NCBI RefSeq assembly: GCF_030683065.1
Contig: NZ_JAUXMX010000007.1
Span: 1 to 64,000 of the forward strand
Origin: Pseudomonas sp.
GTDB lineage: Bacteria > Pseudomonadota > Gammaproteobacteria > Pseudomonadales > Pseudomonadaceae
Direction: 5' to 3'
Length of the DNA: 64,000 nt
In this document: positions 32,982 to 41,989 of the stretch, piece by piece
Numbering within the stretch: position 1 is the first letter of the stretch
How the letters are laid out: every line of letters starts with the position of its first letter
Made by a program: the position numbers and the translations under genes
Notes under the pieces: generated by a model
What the model was told of the DNA's origin: nothing
Seen by the model: only the letters and a program-made list of their open reading frames with translations
Database searches by the model: none

Positions 32982-34736
32982 TTAACCGCGCAGTTTGCGT
33001 GCACGCAGCACGTCGGTCAGCTCTGCCAAAGGAATAGGCCTGGCAAACAGAAAACCCTGGCCCTGGCTGCACCCTTCGGCTTGCAGATACGCCAGCTGTT
33101 CTTGAGTTTCTATGCCTTCCGCGACGGTCTCCATCTGCATGCCGCGGGCAATACCCAGGATGGCATGGATGATCGACTGATCACTGGCGTTACCCGGTAA
33201 CCCGCTGACGAAGGAGCGATCTATCTTTAGCTTGTTGAACCGCAAGCTCTTCAGGCGTCCCAGCGACGAGAAGCCGACACCGAAGTCGTCCATCGCCAAG
33301 AGAACCCCGTGCGCCCTCAGTTCTTGGGCGTTTTGCAACACCTGCGCCGAGGGACTCATGGCAACATCCTCGGTAATCTCAATCTCCAGTCGATTGGCCG
33401 GTAGATCGCTGTCGCACAGTGTTTGCCGAACCAGAGGCACGAAACCCACCCCGCTGAACATGGGCGCGCAGATATTCACCGCCACCGCCACATCCAGCAG
33501 CCCCTCGGCGATTAACCAAACGTTATCCGCACATGCCTGACGCATGACCCACTGACCAATTGCAGGCATCAGTCCATATTTCAGAGCAATCGGGATGAAT
33601 TGCCCAGGCGCAATAAGACCGCGACTGCCATCGCGCCAACGCAGCAGCGCCTCCATGCCGGAGGGTTGCAGCGTTTGCAGGTCGACCTGTAACTGGTAAT
33701 GCAACTCGAACTGCTCAAGCTCAAGCGCCTTACGCAGACGACTAACCACCCGGTATGTCTGTTCGGATTTTTCACGCAATGCCTGGCTGAACAGGCAAAT
33801 CCCATTACCGCCATCCACCTTGGACTGGAACATGGCGATATCCGCCTCGTTCATCAGCTCATCAGCGGACTCACAGTGCCCTGGATAAATGCTGATACCG
33901 ATGCTCGCCCGAACCAGTAAACAGACACCTTCGATAACAAACGGTGCGTCGAGACTGGCGATCAGACGCCCGGCGATTTCTTCTGCGCGGCTTACTTCGC
34001 CATCAAGGAGCAGTGATGCGACGAACTCATCGCCCCCGACGCGGCCCAACATGTCGGTATCACGCAAGCTTTTCTGGAAACGCTCGGCAGCCTGCTTGAG
34101 CACTTGGTCACCGACACTATGACCGTGATGGTCATTAATCTGCTTGAACCCATCCAGGTCGATGAACAAGACCGCAAGTTGCCTGCCAGCAGGCTTGCAC
34201 GCCTGCATACCCAGATCGAGCGCCTGTAGAAAGCGATGCCGGTTTACGCAGCCAGTGAGTGCGTCGTGGGCGGCCAGAAAGGTGATGTGCTCGGTGGATT
34301 TACGCCGCTCGCTGATATCGTGGCAGATACCGACGAATAACCGCTGCCCACCCAGCTGAAACTCACCGACGCTCAAGTGCAGCGCAAAGCAGCTGCCATC
34401 CTTGCGACGGCCCGTGACTTCCCGACCGATGCCAATGACCTTACGCTCACCGCCCGCGCAGTAGTCGTGCAGATAGCCATCATGCGCCCGGGCATGCGGC
34501 TCGGGCATCAGCATGGAAATATTCTTGCCGAGCAGTTCGTCCTCGGCAAAACCGAAAGTCTGCACGGTCGCCTGGTTCAGTGCCTGGACGATGCCATGCG
34601 CGTTAATAACCAGCATGCTGTCGACTGCCGCATTGAAAATTGCACCGGTAAGCGCCGACTCGAGACCATCCTGCCGACCCAAGCCGCAGCCCAAGCCTTC
34701 GGCAACGCCTACTGCGTTGTCTTCCCTATTGTTCAT
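32982..34736 (-). CDS. PAS-GGDEF-EAL c-di-GMP signalling protein
   Basis: A 584-residue cytoplasmic protein. PAS domain (about 25-130, NAAVDSMLVINAHGIVQALN), GGDEF domain (about 160-310, with intact GGDEF in GRVGGDEFVASL) and EAL domain (about 325-575, with EALLRW, DDFGVGFSS, KIDRSFV and AEGIETQEQ). Both catalytic sites look intact, so it could make or degrade c-di-GMP. No membrane segment. It follows the Aer-type gene with a 7-base gap; the ATG at 34736 is used. Co-expression suggests coupling of redox or energy sensing to c-di-GMP. Its 3' end abuts an amn fragment. Confidence 0.9.
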   Translation of the reverse strand: MNNREDNAVGVAEGLGCGLGRQDGLESALTGAIFNAAVDSMLVINAHGIVQALNQATVQTFGFAEDELLGKNISMLMPEPHARAHDGYLHDYCAGGERKVIGIGREVTGRRKDGSCFALHLSVGEFQLGGQRLFVGICHDISERRKSTEHITFLAAHDALTGCVNRHRFLQALDLGMQACKPAGRQLAVLFIDLDGFKQINDHHGHSVGDQVLKQAAERFQKSLRDTDMLGRVGGDEFVASLLLDGEVSRAEEIAGRLIASLDAPFVIEGVCLLVRASIGISIYPGHCESADELMNEADIAMFQSKVDGGNGICLFSQALREKSEQTYRVVSRLRKALELEQFELHYQLQVDLQTLQPSGMEALLRWRDGSRGLIAPGQFIPIALKYGLMPAIGQWVMRQACADNVWLIAEGLLDVAVAVNICAPMFSGVGFVPLVRQTLCDSDLPANRLEIEITEDVAMSPSAQVLQNAQELRAHGVLLAMDDFGVGFSSLGRLKSLRFNKLKIDRSFVSGLPGNASDQSIIHAILGIARGMQMETVAEGIETQEQLAYLQAEGCSQGQGFLFARPIPLAELTDVLRARKLRG

Positions 34737-34743
34737 GTGAGTC

Positions 34744-36306
34744 TCAACGACTGAAGCGCTCGACCAAGGCATGCATGGCACGCGACGTTTGCTCCAGATC
34801 GCTACCGACCTGCGCGGACTCCCCGGCCAATTGGGCATTGTGATCAGAGGCCTGGGCAATGCGGGTGATCTGCCGGGAAATATCCTCGGCAACATGGGCC
34901 TGTTCCTCGGACGCCGCCGCCATCTGCTGCCCCATGTCATGAATCAGGTCGACGGCACTGCTGATCCCCTGCAACGCGCTCTGAGTAGCGATCACTTGCT
35001 GCACGCCTGCAGCGGCCTCTTGCGTGCCGGCCTGGGCAATCGTTACCGCATTCTGCGCACCCGCCAGCAGCGTTTTGATGATGCCCTGGATGACACCCGT
35101 CGATTCCTGAGTCTTCGAAGCCAATGCCCGCACTTCATCGGCAACCACGGCAAAGCCCCGGCCCTGCTCGCCGGCCCGTGCCGCCTCGATGGCCGCGTTC
35201 AGAGCCAGCAGATTGGTCTGCTCGGCAATTGCCCGAATCATGCTGGCGGCCTGCTGAATGGACTGGGTATCGCGAGCCAGCTCCTCCACCGAGACACTGA
35301 TACCTGACACGGTGCGCGCCAGTTTTTCAATCACCTCGCGGGTCTTGCCGGCTTCGGCCGAACCATCGTGAGCCAGTGCGTTAACCCGCCGAGCCTCATC
35401 GGCGGTGCGATGAACATGGCCCGACACCTCGGCAATAGAGGCAGCCATTTCATGCATGGCAGTTGCCGCCATGTCCGCTTCGCCACGCTGCGCTTGCAGC
35501 GATGCCTCGGAGCTAGTGGTCAGTTGACCACTGCGCTGAGCCAGTTCCGCGCTGTGATCGGCGTAGTCCTCCAGGCGGCTGAGCACCGTGCGTATGCGCG
35601 CCTGCTCACTGATCATGGCCATCTGAACCTGTGCGGGCTTGCCGGACAAGTCGGTATATGTCTGCGCGATCAACTCACTGTCGAAAGCGCCTTTCACGCT
35701 GGCGTGCAAATGATCGAGCAACCCTGCAGTCTGCCGACCGTGCAGACCCTGCAAGACAAATACCCCCAACAGGGCACACCCCAAGCCCACCGCAGGCGTA
35801 ATCAGCTGATAGGCGGCCAATGCAGACAGCGCAATCAATGTGGGCCAGGTCAGCGCCCGGTGCATACGCCGAGCCCAATTCCACTTATTTTGCGAAGCAT
35901 GCGAACGCATGCGTGCATAAAGCAGGCTGGCCCTACGCACTTGGTCGGCACTCGGCTTGACCCGTACCGACTCATAACCGGTCACCCGACCACCTTCAAG
36001 AATCGGCGTCACATAAGCGCTGACCCAGTAAAAATCGCCATTCTGGCAACGATTCTTGACGATCCCCATCCAGGCCTTACCGGACTTGAGATGGCTCCAC
36101 ATGTGCGCAAACACCGCTTCCGGCATATCGGGATGGCGCACAAGATTATGCGGTTGCCCCAGCAACTGATCGCGCTCAAAACCGCTGACGCTGACAAATT
36201 CATCGTTGCAATAGGTTATGGTGCCTTGCACATCGGTCGCCGATATCAAGCGCTGCGTAGCTGGAAATTCGCGCTCCCGCCCTGTTACAGGTGCATTTAG
36301 CCTCAT
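34744..36306 (-). CDS. aer: Aer-type PAS methyl-accepting chemotaxis protein
   Basis: A 520-residue energy-taxis receptor. The N-terminal PAS domain (about 5-115, [21 protein letters not shown]) by family binds FAD. A hydrophobic stretch (about 155-195) anchors it, with no periplasmic domain. The signalling domain is in the C-terminal half and has the hairpin tip [20 protein letters not shown]. The start [13 protein letters not shown] at 36306 matches Pseudomonas Aer proteins; an earlier GTG at 36327 is less likely. It is the first gene of an operon with the GGDEF-EAL gene. As I recall, aer in PAO1 (PA1561) is not near amn, so this block is at an unusual site. Confidence 0.87.
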   Translation of the reverse strand: MRLNAPVTGREREFPATQRLISATDVQGTITYCNDEFVSVSGFERDQLLGQPHNLVRHPDMPEAVFAHMWSHLKSGKAWMGIVKNRCQNGDFYWVSAYVTPILEGGRVTGYESVRVKPSADQVRRASLLYARMRSHASQNKWNWARRMHRALTWPTLIALSALAAYQLITPAVGLGCALLGVFVLQGLHGRQTAGLLDHLHASVKGAFDSELIAQTYTDLSGKPAQVQMAMISEQARIRTVLSRLEDYADHSAELAQRSGQLTTSSEASLQAQRGEADMAATAMHEMAASIAEVSGHVHRTADEARRVNALAHDGSAEAGKTREVIEKLARTVSGISVSVEELARDTQSIQQAASMIRAIAEQTNLLALNAAIEAARAGEQGRGFAVVADEVRALASKTQESTGVIQGIIKTLLAGAQNAVTIAQAGTQEAAAGVQQVIATQSALQGISSAVDLIHDMGQQMAAASEEQAHVAEDISRQITRIAQASDHNAQLAGESAQVGSDLEQTSRAMHALVERFSR

Positions 36307-36454
36307 CGAATTACTCACTCTGTGCACTTGATAACGGAATCATGACGATAGCACCGCATCACCATGAGCGTGACAAGTAGTTACGCTTTTAGGTTAATCG
36401 GTCTCGTTAATTGTGTTACGCCACACCGGAGCGATACTCCGTAATGTTCCCCCT

Positions 36455-36910
36455 ATGGAAAAAACTCGCCAACGATTCGCCAACCGCCTGTGCTGCGCGC
36501 TCGCACAAGCTGGCTACGCGGCAAAACCAGCTGTTCTGGAGCGTGAGTTCAATCTGCGTTACTGGGGCAAACCCGTGACCTTGCACGGTGTGCGGCGCTG
36601 GCTGAGAGGTGAAGCACTGCCGACAGAGGACAAGCTGCTAGTGCTCGCGCAATGGCTGCATATAGACCCCCATACCCTGAGGTTCGGAGAAGAAGTCTCC
36701 AACCAGATCACCAAGCAAAAAGACCTCTACCAGTCCATCCCGCCTCAGGAGCGGGAGGCTATAGATGCTTTTCTGAAACTCTCCACGACCTGCCGCCGGC
36801 TCGCCCGCGAGGTGATCATGACCTTCGTACAGGCTGAACGCGTGCAGGCCCAGGAAGAGGAAGAGCAAGAGCCAAGCCCCACCAGCCCTGTCGATAAAGA
36901 CTTGAGCTAA
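36455..36910 (+). CDS. Small HTH-containing regulator
   Basis: A 151-residue protein with an N-terminal DNA-binding-like region (RQRFANRLCCALAQAGY, then LHGVRRWLRGEALPTEDKLLVLAQWL, about residues 5-75). The latter looks like the recognition part of a Cro/C1-type fold in which a short substrate sequence sits between helices 1 and 2. The C-terminal half is helical and ends in an acidic tail (QAQEEEEQEPSP). It is divergent from aer and could regulate it; targets unknown. Confidence 0.72.
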   Translation: MEKTRQRFANRLCCALAQAGYAAKPAVLEREFNLRYWGKPVTLHGVRRWLRGEALPTEDKLLVLAQWLHIDPHTLRFGEEVSNQITKQKDLYQSIPPQEREAIDAFLKLSTTCRRLAREVIMTFVQAERVQAQEEEEQEPSPTSPVDKDLS

Positions 36911-37057
36911 TTCGGCTGTAAAGATACCGAACGTCTGTAGCGGAGCCTGGTTAGGCGGCAGAAGGAAGTTGACTGTCTGTCGCGATCTTTCACCGATCGA
37001 ACAGGTGACAACCCGCAGCGTGCCAGGCTGTCACCACTGCGCCAAACCGACACCTAC

Positions 37058-37130
37058 CTACCGGAACGGCGGCTCATCGAAGCTACGCAGCTTGCGCTGA
37101 TGCCGATGTGCAGATGCTGGGTCACTGCCG
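37058..37130 (-). repeat. Truncated copy of the amn 3' end, adjacent to amn
   Basis: Starting CTACCGGAACGGCGG, this copy matches amn from its stop codon (37229) inward, but lacks about 45 bases in the middle; it then continues into GATCCCGTAGGGTGCGCC as in the copy at 32933. It lies 170 bases downstream of amn in the same orientation. Confidence 0.85.
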
Positions 37131-37134
37131 ATCC

Positions 37135-37156
37135 CGTAGGGTGCGCCGTGCGCACC
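37135..37156. repeat. Dispersed GTGCGCAC palindrome
   Basis: CGTAGGGTGCGCCGTGCGCACC, joined directly to the truncated amn copy. A second partial AAAGGTGCGCACGGCA follows near 37167. The remaining part of the 36911-37228 gap holds no gene. Confidence 0.7.
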
Positions 37157-37228
37157 AGGCTCCCGCAACCAAAGGTGCGCACGGCAAGGAGCAGGCTATG
37201 CCCGCGACCCATTAAGGCTGTCAGCCAC

Positions 37229-38704
37229 CTACCGGAACGGCGGCTCGTCGAAGCTGCGCAGCTTGCGCGAGTGCAGTGAGTTGAGCTGGCTGCGCAACAG
37301 GTCGAGGGCGGTGATGCCGATGTGCAGGTGCTGGGTCACTGCCCGCTCGTAGAAGGCGCCGGCGGCACCAGGCAGTTTTATTTCGCTGTGCAGCGGCTTG
37401 TCCGACACGCACAACAAGGTGCCATAAGGCACTCGCAGACGATAACCCTGGGCGGCGATGGTGCCGCTTTCCATGTCCACTGCCACGGCGCGGGACAGGT
37501 TGATCAGCGGCCGCTCCTGAGCCCAACGCAATTCCCAGTTACGGTCGTCATAGGTCAGCACGGTGCCGGTGCGCAGGCGTTTTTTCAGCTCATCGCCCTG
37601 CTCGCCGGTGACCTGCTTGGCCGCTTCCTGCAAGGCCATCTGCACTTCGGCCAGGGCTGGCAGGGGAATATTGGGCGGCAGCACCCGATCAAGAATCCCG
37701 TCGCGGCGCATATAGGCGTGGGCCAGCACGTAATCGCCGATGGTCTGCGATTGGCGCAGGCCGCCGCAGTGGCCGATCATCAGCCAGCAGTGCGGACGCA
37801 GTACGGCCAGGTGGTCGGTGATGTTTTTCGCGTTGGACGGGCCGACGCCGATATTCACCAAGGTAATGCCGTCACCCGGCTTGGCGCCTTGCAAGTGGTA
37901 GGCCGGCATCTGGTAGCGGTGCCAGACAACGGTCTCGATGATCGCCTGCATCTCGCCCTCGGCCATGCCGCGCTCGATCACTACGTTGCCCGGCAGCACC
38001 ATGCGCATGAACCGCGAATCCGCCTGCAGCACATCCAGGCCATGGCGAATGAACTGGTCGACATAACGGTGGTAGTTGGTCAGCAGAATCCACGGCTGCA
38101 CATGGCGCCAATCGCTGCCGGTGTAATGCACCAGGCGGCGCAGGGAAAAGTCCACCCGAGCGGCGTCGAACAGGGCCAGCGGCAACTGCTCCGCGCCCTC
38201 CCAGTCGTACAGGCCATCGGCTGTGCCGTCGTTGGCGGCGGACAGGTCAGTGCTGGGGAACACCCGCGCCAGTTCGGCGGCAGTAATCCCCGACCCGGCC
38301 AGCTCATCGCCATGCTCGACCACATAGGGATAGGGAATATTCTGCTGACTGACGCCCACCTCGACACACACGGTGAAGTCGTGCATCAGCGGCTGCAGTT
38401 GCTCCAGCAGGTAATTGCGGAAGGCCTCGGGGTGGGTGACGGTGATGCTGTAGGTGCCGGGCACCTGAACCTTGGCATAGGCACGCACAGTCGCGGGCGC
38501 CTCACCCTGGCACCGATAAGTCAGGCGCAACTCGGGATAATGGAATTGGCGCAGTTGCTCGGCATCTGGCTTGATGCCTTCTTTGACATAGCGCTTGAGC
38601 GCCCGACTCAGAGCAGCAGTGGCCTGCTGATGCAGGGCGGCCAGGCGATCCACGGCCTCTTCGGCAGTAGTGGCAACAACAAAGTCTTCTGAACTGGGGG
38701 TCAC
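37229..38704 (-). CDS. amn: AMP nucleosidase
   Basis: A 491-residue AMP nucleosidase that cleaves AMP to adenine and ribose 5-phosphate, controlling adenylate pools. Length and the two-domain layout fit the bacterial enzyme: an N-terminal regulatory domain (1 to about 180) and a C-terminal nucleoside-phosphorylase-like domain with VNIGVGPSNAKNITDH, IGHCGGLR, DMESGTIAAQGYR and VPYGTLLCVSDKPLHSE. The 3' end has been copied into the downstream gap and 4.3 kb further on. Confidence 0.93.
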   Translation of the reverse strand: MTPSSEDFVVATTAEEAVDRLAALHQQATAALSRALKRYVKEGIKPDAEQLRQFHYPELRLTYRCQGEAPATVRAYAKVQVPGTYSITVTHPEAFRNYLLEQLQPLMHDFTVCVEVGVSQQNIPYPYVVEHGDELAGSGITAAELARVFPSTDLSAANDGTADGLYDWEGAEQLPLALFDAARVDFSLRRLVHYTGSDWRHVQPWILLTNYHRYVDQFIRHGLDVLQADSRFMRMVLPGNVVIERGMAEGEMQAIIETVVWHRYQMPAYHLQGAKPGDGITLVNIGVGPSNAKNITDHLAVLRPHCWLMIGHCGGLRQSQTIGDYVLAHAYMRRDGILDRVLPPNIPLPALAEVQMALQEAAKQVTGEQGDELKKRLRTGTVLTYDDRNWELRWAQERPLINLSRAVAVDMESGTIAAQGYRLRVPYGTLLCVSDKPLHSEIKLPGAAGAFYERAVTQHLHIGITALDLLRSQLNSLHSRKLRSFDEPPFR

Positions 38705-38787
38705 AAGTCATCTTCCTGGCTGATCAGACAGGCTCTATCTTGCCCTGATCCACCGCGCGAGCGATAGCGCGGCGATGGCGGTGCGGA

Positions 38788-39114
38788 CTACTTGAGCAGC
38801 GCGCGCAAATCCTCAGGCACGGCCTGCGGGGTCAGCGGCCCGACGCGCCGCGTACCCGGATTGCCCAAGGGAAAGAGCCCAACTAAAGAACCCAGACTAC
38901 CGGGGATGCGCAGCACCTGCGCCTGGCATTCAGCCCAGTCACGCTGACGCCACGCCCAGGCAAGCATCTACACATTACTGCGCAGGTGTTCGCGACAATA
39001 ACGCTGCCCCAGAATATGCGCCTGCTCCAGATGGCGCAGTTCGGCAGCAGGGTCAAGGCCGCACTGCGCGCATGACAGTTGGTATTCCTGCCAGAAAGCC
39101 TGTTCACGGTTCAT
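38788..39114 (-). pseudogene. DUF3703 gene broken by an in-frame amber codon
   Basis: From ATG 39114 the frame reads 48 residues ending EHLRSNV, then TAG at 38970-38968, then continues without any shift as MLAWAWRQRDWAECQAQVLR and on to PLTPQAVPEDLRALLK, stopping at 38788. Together the 108 codons form a DUF3703-like protein: the HLEQAHILGQRY helix, the RMLAWAWRQRD helix and the GNPG...P..VPEDL tail. In relatives the stop position is usually an Arg or Trp, so a single base change (for example TGG to TAG) would explain it. GGGGTG precedes the ATG. Either a pseudogene or a sequencing error. Confidence 0.8.
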
Positions 39115-39206
39115 GGCAACACCCCTATAGTGATTGGCGTCGCCAGTGTGCAACTGCAGGGCGGCACATTGGTCAAGCACCCACAAGGACGTTTTGGAGA
39201 TCACGC

Positions 39207-39941
39207 ATGTCGCGCACGCTGCTCACCCTGATGCTGTGTCTACTGCCCTGCGCGCTGCTGGCCAATAACCTAGACGGATACTACCTGGCCACGCTGGATG
39301 GGCAACCGGCCGAAATGCACCTACGCAGCCAGGATCAGCAGGTCAGCGGTGAATACATTGAAGGTCGCCGACTGCGCTTGAGGATCAGCGGCCACTTCGA
39401 CGGCCAGTTGCTCAATGCCCAGATCAGCGACGCGCAATCCGCCCAGCCGATTGCCCGCATGAGGGCCACCTACACCAACGGCGTCCTCACCAGCCATATC
39501 ACTGCGCGCAGCCCGGTGACAGGCGAAACGCTGGAGCGCCGCGCCGTATTTAATCGGCAGCGTTTCAGCGACGCGGCCATCACCAGCCAAGCTAACCGGC
39601 AATTTCGCGACCCTGAATTGATCGCCACCTGGGTGCACGAGCAAATCACCCGCAGTGAAGACACCAGCGCGGCCTCGACAAGCACCCTACTGATCCTGCA
39701 ATTGACCGTTAATGGCGGCATTAGCCAGTGGTCCCGCAGCGCTGCAGACAACAGCGACTGGCATCCCGATGCGCCCGGCGAACTCCACTACACAGGCCGC
39801 TGGCTGGCCAGCAACGGCGTGCTGGAAGTACAGCTGCAGGACCAGAACGACTATCAACCGACGGCGCGCTACCACTTCAGTGACGACTATCTGGTTACCG
39901 AAAGCTCAACCGGCACAAGACGCTGGCAACGCCGGCCATAG
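39207..39941 (+). CDS. Exported hypothetical protein
   Basis: A 244-residue protein with a clear signal peptide (MSRTLLTLMLCLLPCALLA, cleaved before NN). The mature part is beta-rich (GYYLATLDGQPAEMHLRSQD, SGEYIEGRRLRLRISGHFDG) and ends with another strand-rich segment (LHYTGRWLASNGVLEVQLQ). I recognise no family. GGAGA precedes the ATG at 39207. It is divergent from the broken DUF3703 gene. Probably periplasmic. Confidence 0.7.
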   Translation: MSRTLLTLMLCLLPCALLANNLDGYYLATLDGQPAEMHLRSQDQQVSGEYIEGRRLRLRISGHFDGQLLNAQISDAQSAQPIARMRATYTNGVLTSHITARSPVTGETLERRAVFNRQRFSDAAITSQANRQFRDPELIATWVHEQITRSEDTSAASTSTLLILQLTVNGGISQWSRSAADNSDWHPDAPGELHYTGRWLASNGVLEVQLQDQNDYQPTARYHFSDDYLVTESSTGTRRWQRRP

Positions 39942-40150
39942 CCTGAAACGGGTCGCCAGATCGACCATCGCCAAGGTCACGCGCGCCGGCTGTGGAGCCG
40001 TAGCGCGCCGTCCCCAGACAAAAACACTGCGACCTAGCGCAACCAACTCGCGCTAACGCGAATGGCCACGCATGCACACCTCCTCTGGGCCCGCGCCCAC
40101 AGACGACACAGCACGCGAGGCTCAAGCCAGATGCGGCGCTGTAATGGACG

Positions 40151-40301
40151 ACTTATTCCCCCGCTGACGCGGGGCACGCTTGGGCGTGCTGTTTGCAGCA
40201 CCCGCTAGGGACGGTTCATCCCCGCAGGTGCGGGGAACGCTCATCCATCGCGCGGGCGTAGTTGTGCGCCCACGATTCATCCCCGCGGACGCGGGGAACA
40301 C
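40151..40301 (-). CRISPR. Three-repeat type I-E-like CRISPR remnant
   Basis: Repeats of 29 bases at 40151-40179, 40212-40240 and 40273-40301 are separated by two spacers of exactly 32 bases (40180-40211 and 40241-40272), the 61-base period of type I-E arrays. On the minus strand the best repeats read GTGTTCCCCGC followed by GCGGGGATGAATCG, close to known Pseudomonas I-E repeats. The leftmost repeat is the most degenerate, as expected of the leader-distal end, so the leader should be to the right, but only 35 bases separate the array from the acyl-CoA dehydrogenase stop. No cas gene is in the window. Confidence 0.78.
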
Positions 40302-40336
40302 GGCAAGCTTGCCGAACCCACCGGCACCACAGCTGA

Positions 40337-41989
40337 CTACTCGATGCAGGGCGTGCTACGCGCCACCAGCGCCGCGACATCAATACCTCGCGGTAAGGTG
40401 CCGTAGACCCGCCCGCCCTGATCACGCAGACGGCTGGCGATAAAGGCATCGGACACCGGCGCATTGCCAGCCTCCAGCAGCAACTTGGCCTGCAGGGCCA
40501 GGGCCACGTCTTCGGTCAATTGGCGGGCGCGGTACTGGATGTCGGCGGTATCGCGAAAATCCGCCTGGAGTTGATTGATATGGGCCTTGAGGCGAGCATC
40601 GCCATGGCCGTCGCCCAGTTCGGCGAACAGTGCATCGAGCACGCCGGGTTCCTTGGACAGCGCACGCAGCACGTCCAGGCACTGCACGTTGCCGGAGCCT
40701 TCCCAAGTCGAGTTGACCGGCGCCTCGCGGTACAGCCGCGGCAGGATGGTTTCCTCGACGTAACCGGCGCCGCCCATGCATTCGGCGGCCTCGTTGATCA
40801 TCGCCGGCGCGCGCTTGCAGATCCAGTACTTGCCCACGGCGGTGACCAGGCGGGCGAACTTGTCTTCCTGCGGGTCTGCGGCGTTGTCCAGCGCCTTGCC
40901 CATGCGCATAGTCAGTGCCAATGCGGCTTCGCTTTCCAGGGCCAGGTCGGCCAGCACGTTCTGCATCAGCGGCTGTTGGTTGAGCACGCGACCGCCGACC
41001 TGGCGGTAGGCGCAGTGATGGGCGGCCTGGGTCAGGGCCTGACGCATCAGGGCGCTGGAGCCGACCATGCAGTCGAAGCGGGTCAGCGCGACCATCTCGA
41101 TGATGGTCGGCACGCCGCGGCCTTCCTCGCCGACCATCCAGGCCAGGGCGCCGCGGAATTCCACCTCGCTGGAGGCGTTCGACCAGTTGCCCAGCTTGTT
41201 TTTAAGGCGCTGGATATACAGCTCGTTGCGCGAGCCGTCCGGGCGATGACGCGGCAGCAGAAAACAGGTCAGGCCCTTATCGGTGTAGCCCAGGGTCAGG
41301 AAGGTGTCACACATCGGTGCCGAGCAAAACCATTTGTGGCCGACCAGTTCATAAGCCTGCCCGGGGCCGCCAGCGCCGACCGGGTAGGCACGGGTGGTGT
41401 TGGCGCGCACGTCGGTGCCACCCTGTTTCTCGGTCATGGCCATGCCGATGGTCGCGCCGGTTTTCTGCTCGATCGGCAGGTTGCGCGGATCGTATTGGGT
41501 CGAGAGAATCTTCGGCAGCCAAATCTCGGCGAGGTCCGGCTGCAACTTCAACGCCGGCACGCTGGCGAAGGTCATGGTCAGCGGGCAACCGCTGCCGGCC
41601 TCGGCCTGGCTGTGCAGGTAGCTCATCGCGGCGCGCGCCACCTGGGCGCCGGGGCGTGGATCGGTCCAGGGCATGGACGGCAGGCCATGGGCGATGGCGG
41701 CACTCATCAACTGGTGATAGGCCGGGTGGAACTCGACCAGGTCGGTGCGCTGACCATAGCGGTCATGACTCTTGAACACTGGCTTGTTTTCGTTGGCGAG
41801 AAAGCCCGCAACCATCAGCTCGCCGCCGGCCAGGGCGCCATAGGCGTCGATGCGCGCCTCGGCCCAGCCGCCGCCAAAGCGCTGGTTCCACTCCTGCAAG
41901 GGCAGGTCAATGCGGTACAGATTGGCGCCGTCCAGCGGCGGCACCTGATTGAACACTTCATGGGTTTCGGCATGCTGACTGGCATTCAT
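40337..41989 (-). CDS. AidB-like acyl-CoA dehydrogenase
   Basis: A 550-residue flavoprotein of the acyl-CoA dehydrogenase superfamily, with length and N-terminus (EVFNQVPPLDGANLY) like E. coli AidB and related isovaleryl-CoA dehydrogenases. FAD-site motifs MAMTEKQGGTDVRANTT and HKWFCSAPMCD are present, and the C-terminal helical extension after about residue 440 (GSGNVQCLDVLRAL) is typical. It overlaps the tetR stop by four bases (ATGA), so the regulator probably controls it. In PAO1 the same pair precedes ladS. Substrate unknown. Confidence 0.88.
   Translation of the reverse strand: MNASQHAETHEVFNQVPPLDGANLYRIDLPLQEWNQRFGGGWAEARIDAYGALAGGELMVAGFLANENKPVFKSHDRYGQRTDLVEFHPAYHQLMSAAIAHGLPSMPWTDPRPGAQVARAAMSYLHSQAEAGSGCPLTMTFASVPALKLQPDLAEIWLPKILSTQYDPRNLPIEQKTGATIGMAMTEKQGGTDVRANTTRAYPVGAGGPGQAYELVGHKWFCSAPMCDTFLTLGYTDKGLTCFLLPRHRPDGSRNELYIQRLKNKLGNWSNASSEVEFRGALAWMVGEEGRGVPTIIEMVALTRFDCMVGSSALMRQALTQAAHHCAYRQVGGRVLNQQPLMQNVLADLALESEAALALTMRMGKALDNAADPQEDKFARLVTAVGKYWICKRAPAMINEAAECMGGAGYVEETILPRLYREAPVNSTWEGSGNVQCLDVLRALSKEPGVLDALFAELGDGHGDARLKAHINQLQADFRDTADIQYRARQLTEDVALALQAKLLLEAGNAPVSDAFIASRLRDQGGRVYGTLPRGIDVAALVARSTPCIE

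Noticed and set aside
35368..36300. 310-codon plus-strand open frame opposite aer
   Set aside because: Antisense shadow; aer has clear PAS and signalling domains on the other strand.
36322..36345. TTGAT...ATCA resembling an ANR box upstream of aer
   Set aside because: Spacing between half sites is wrong for the TTGAT-N4-ATCAA consensus.
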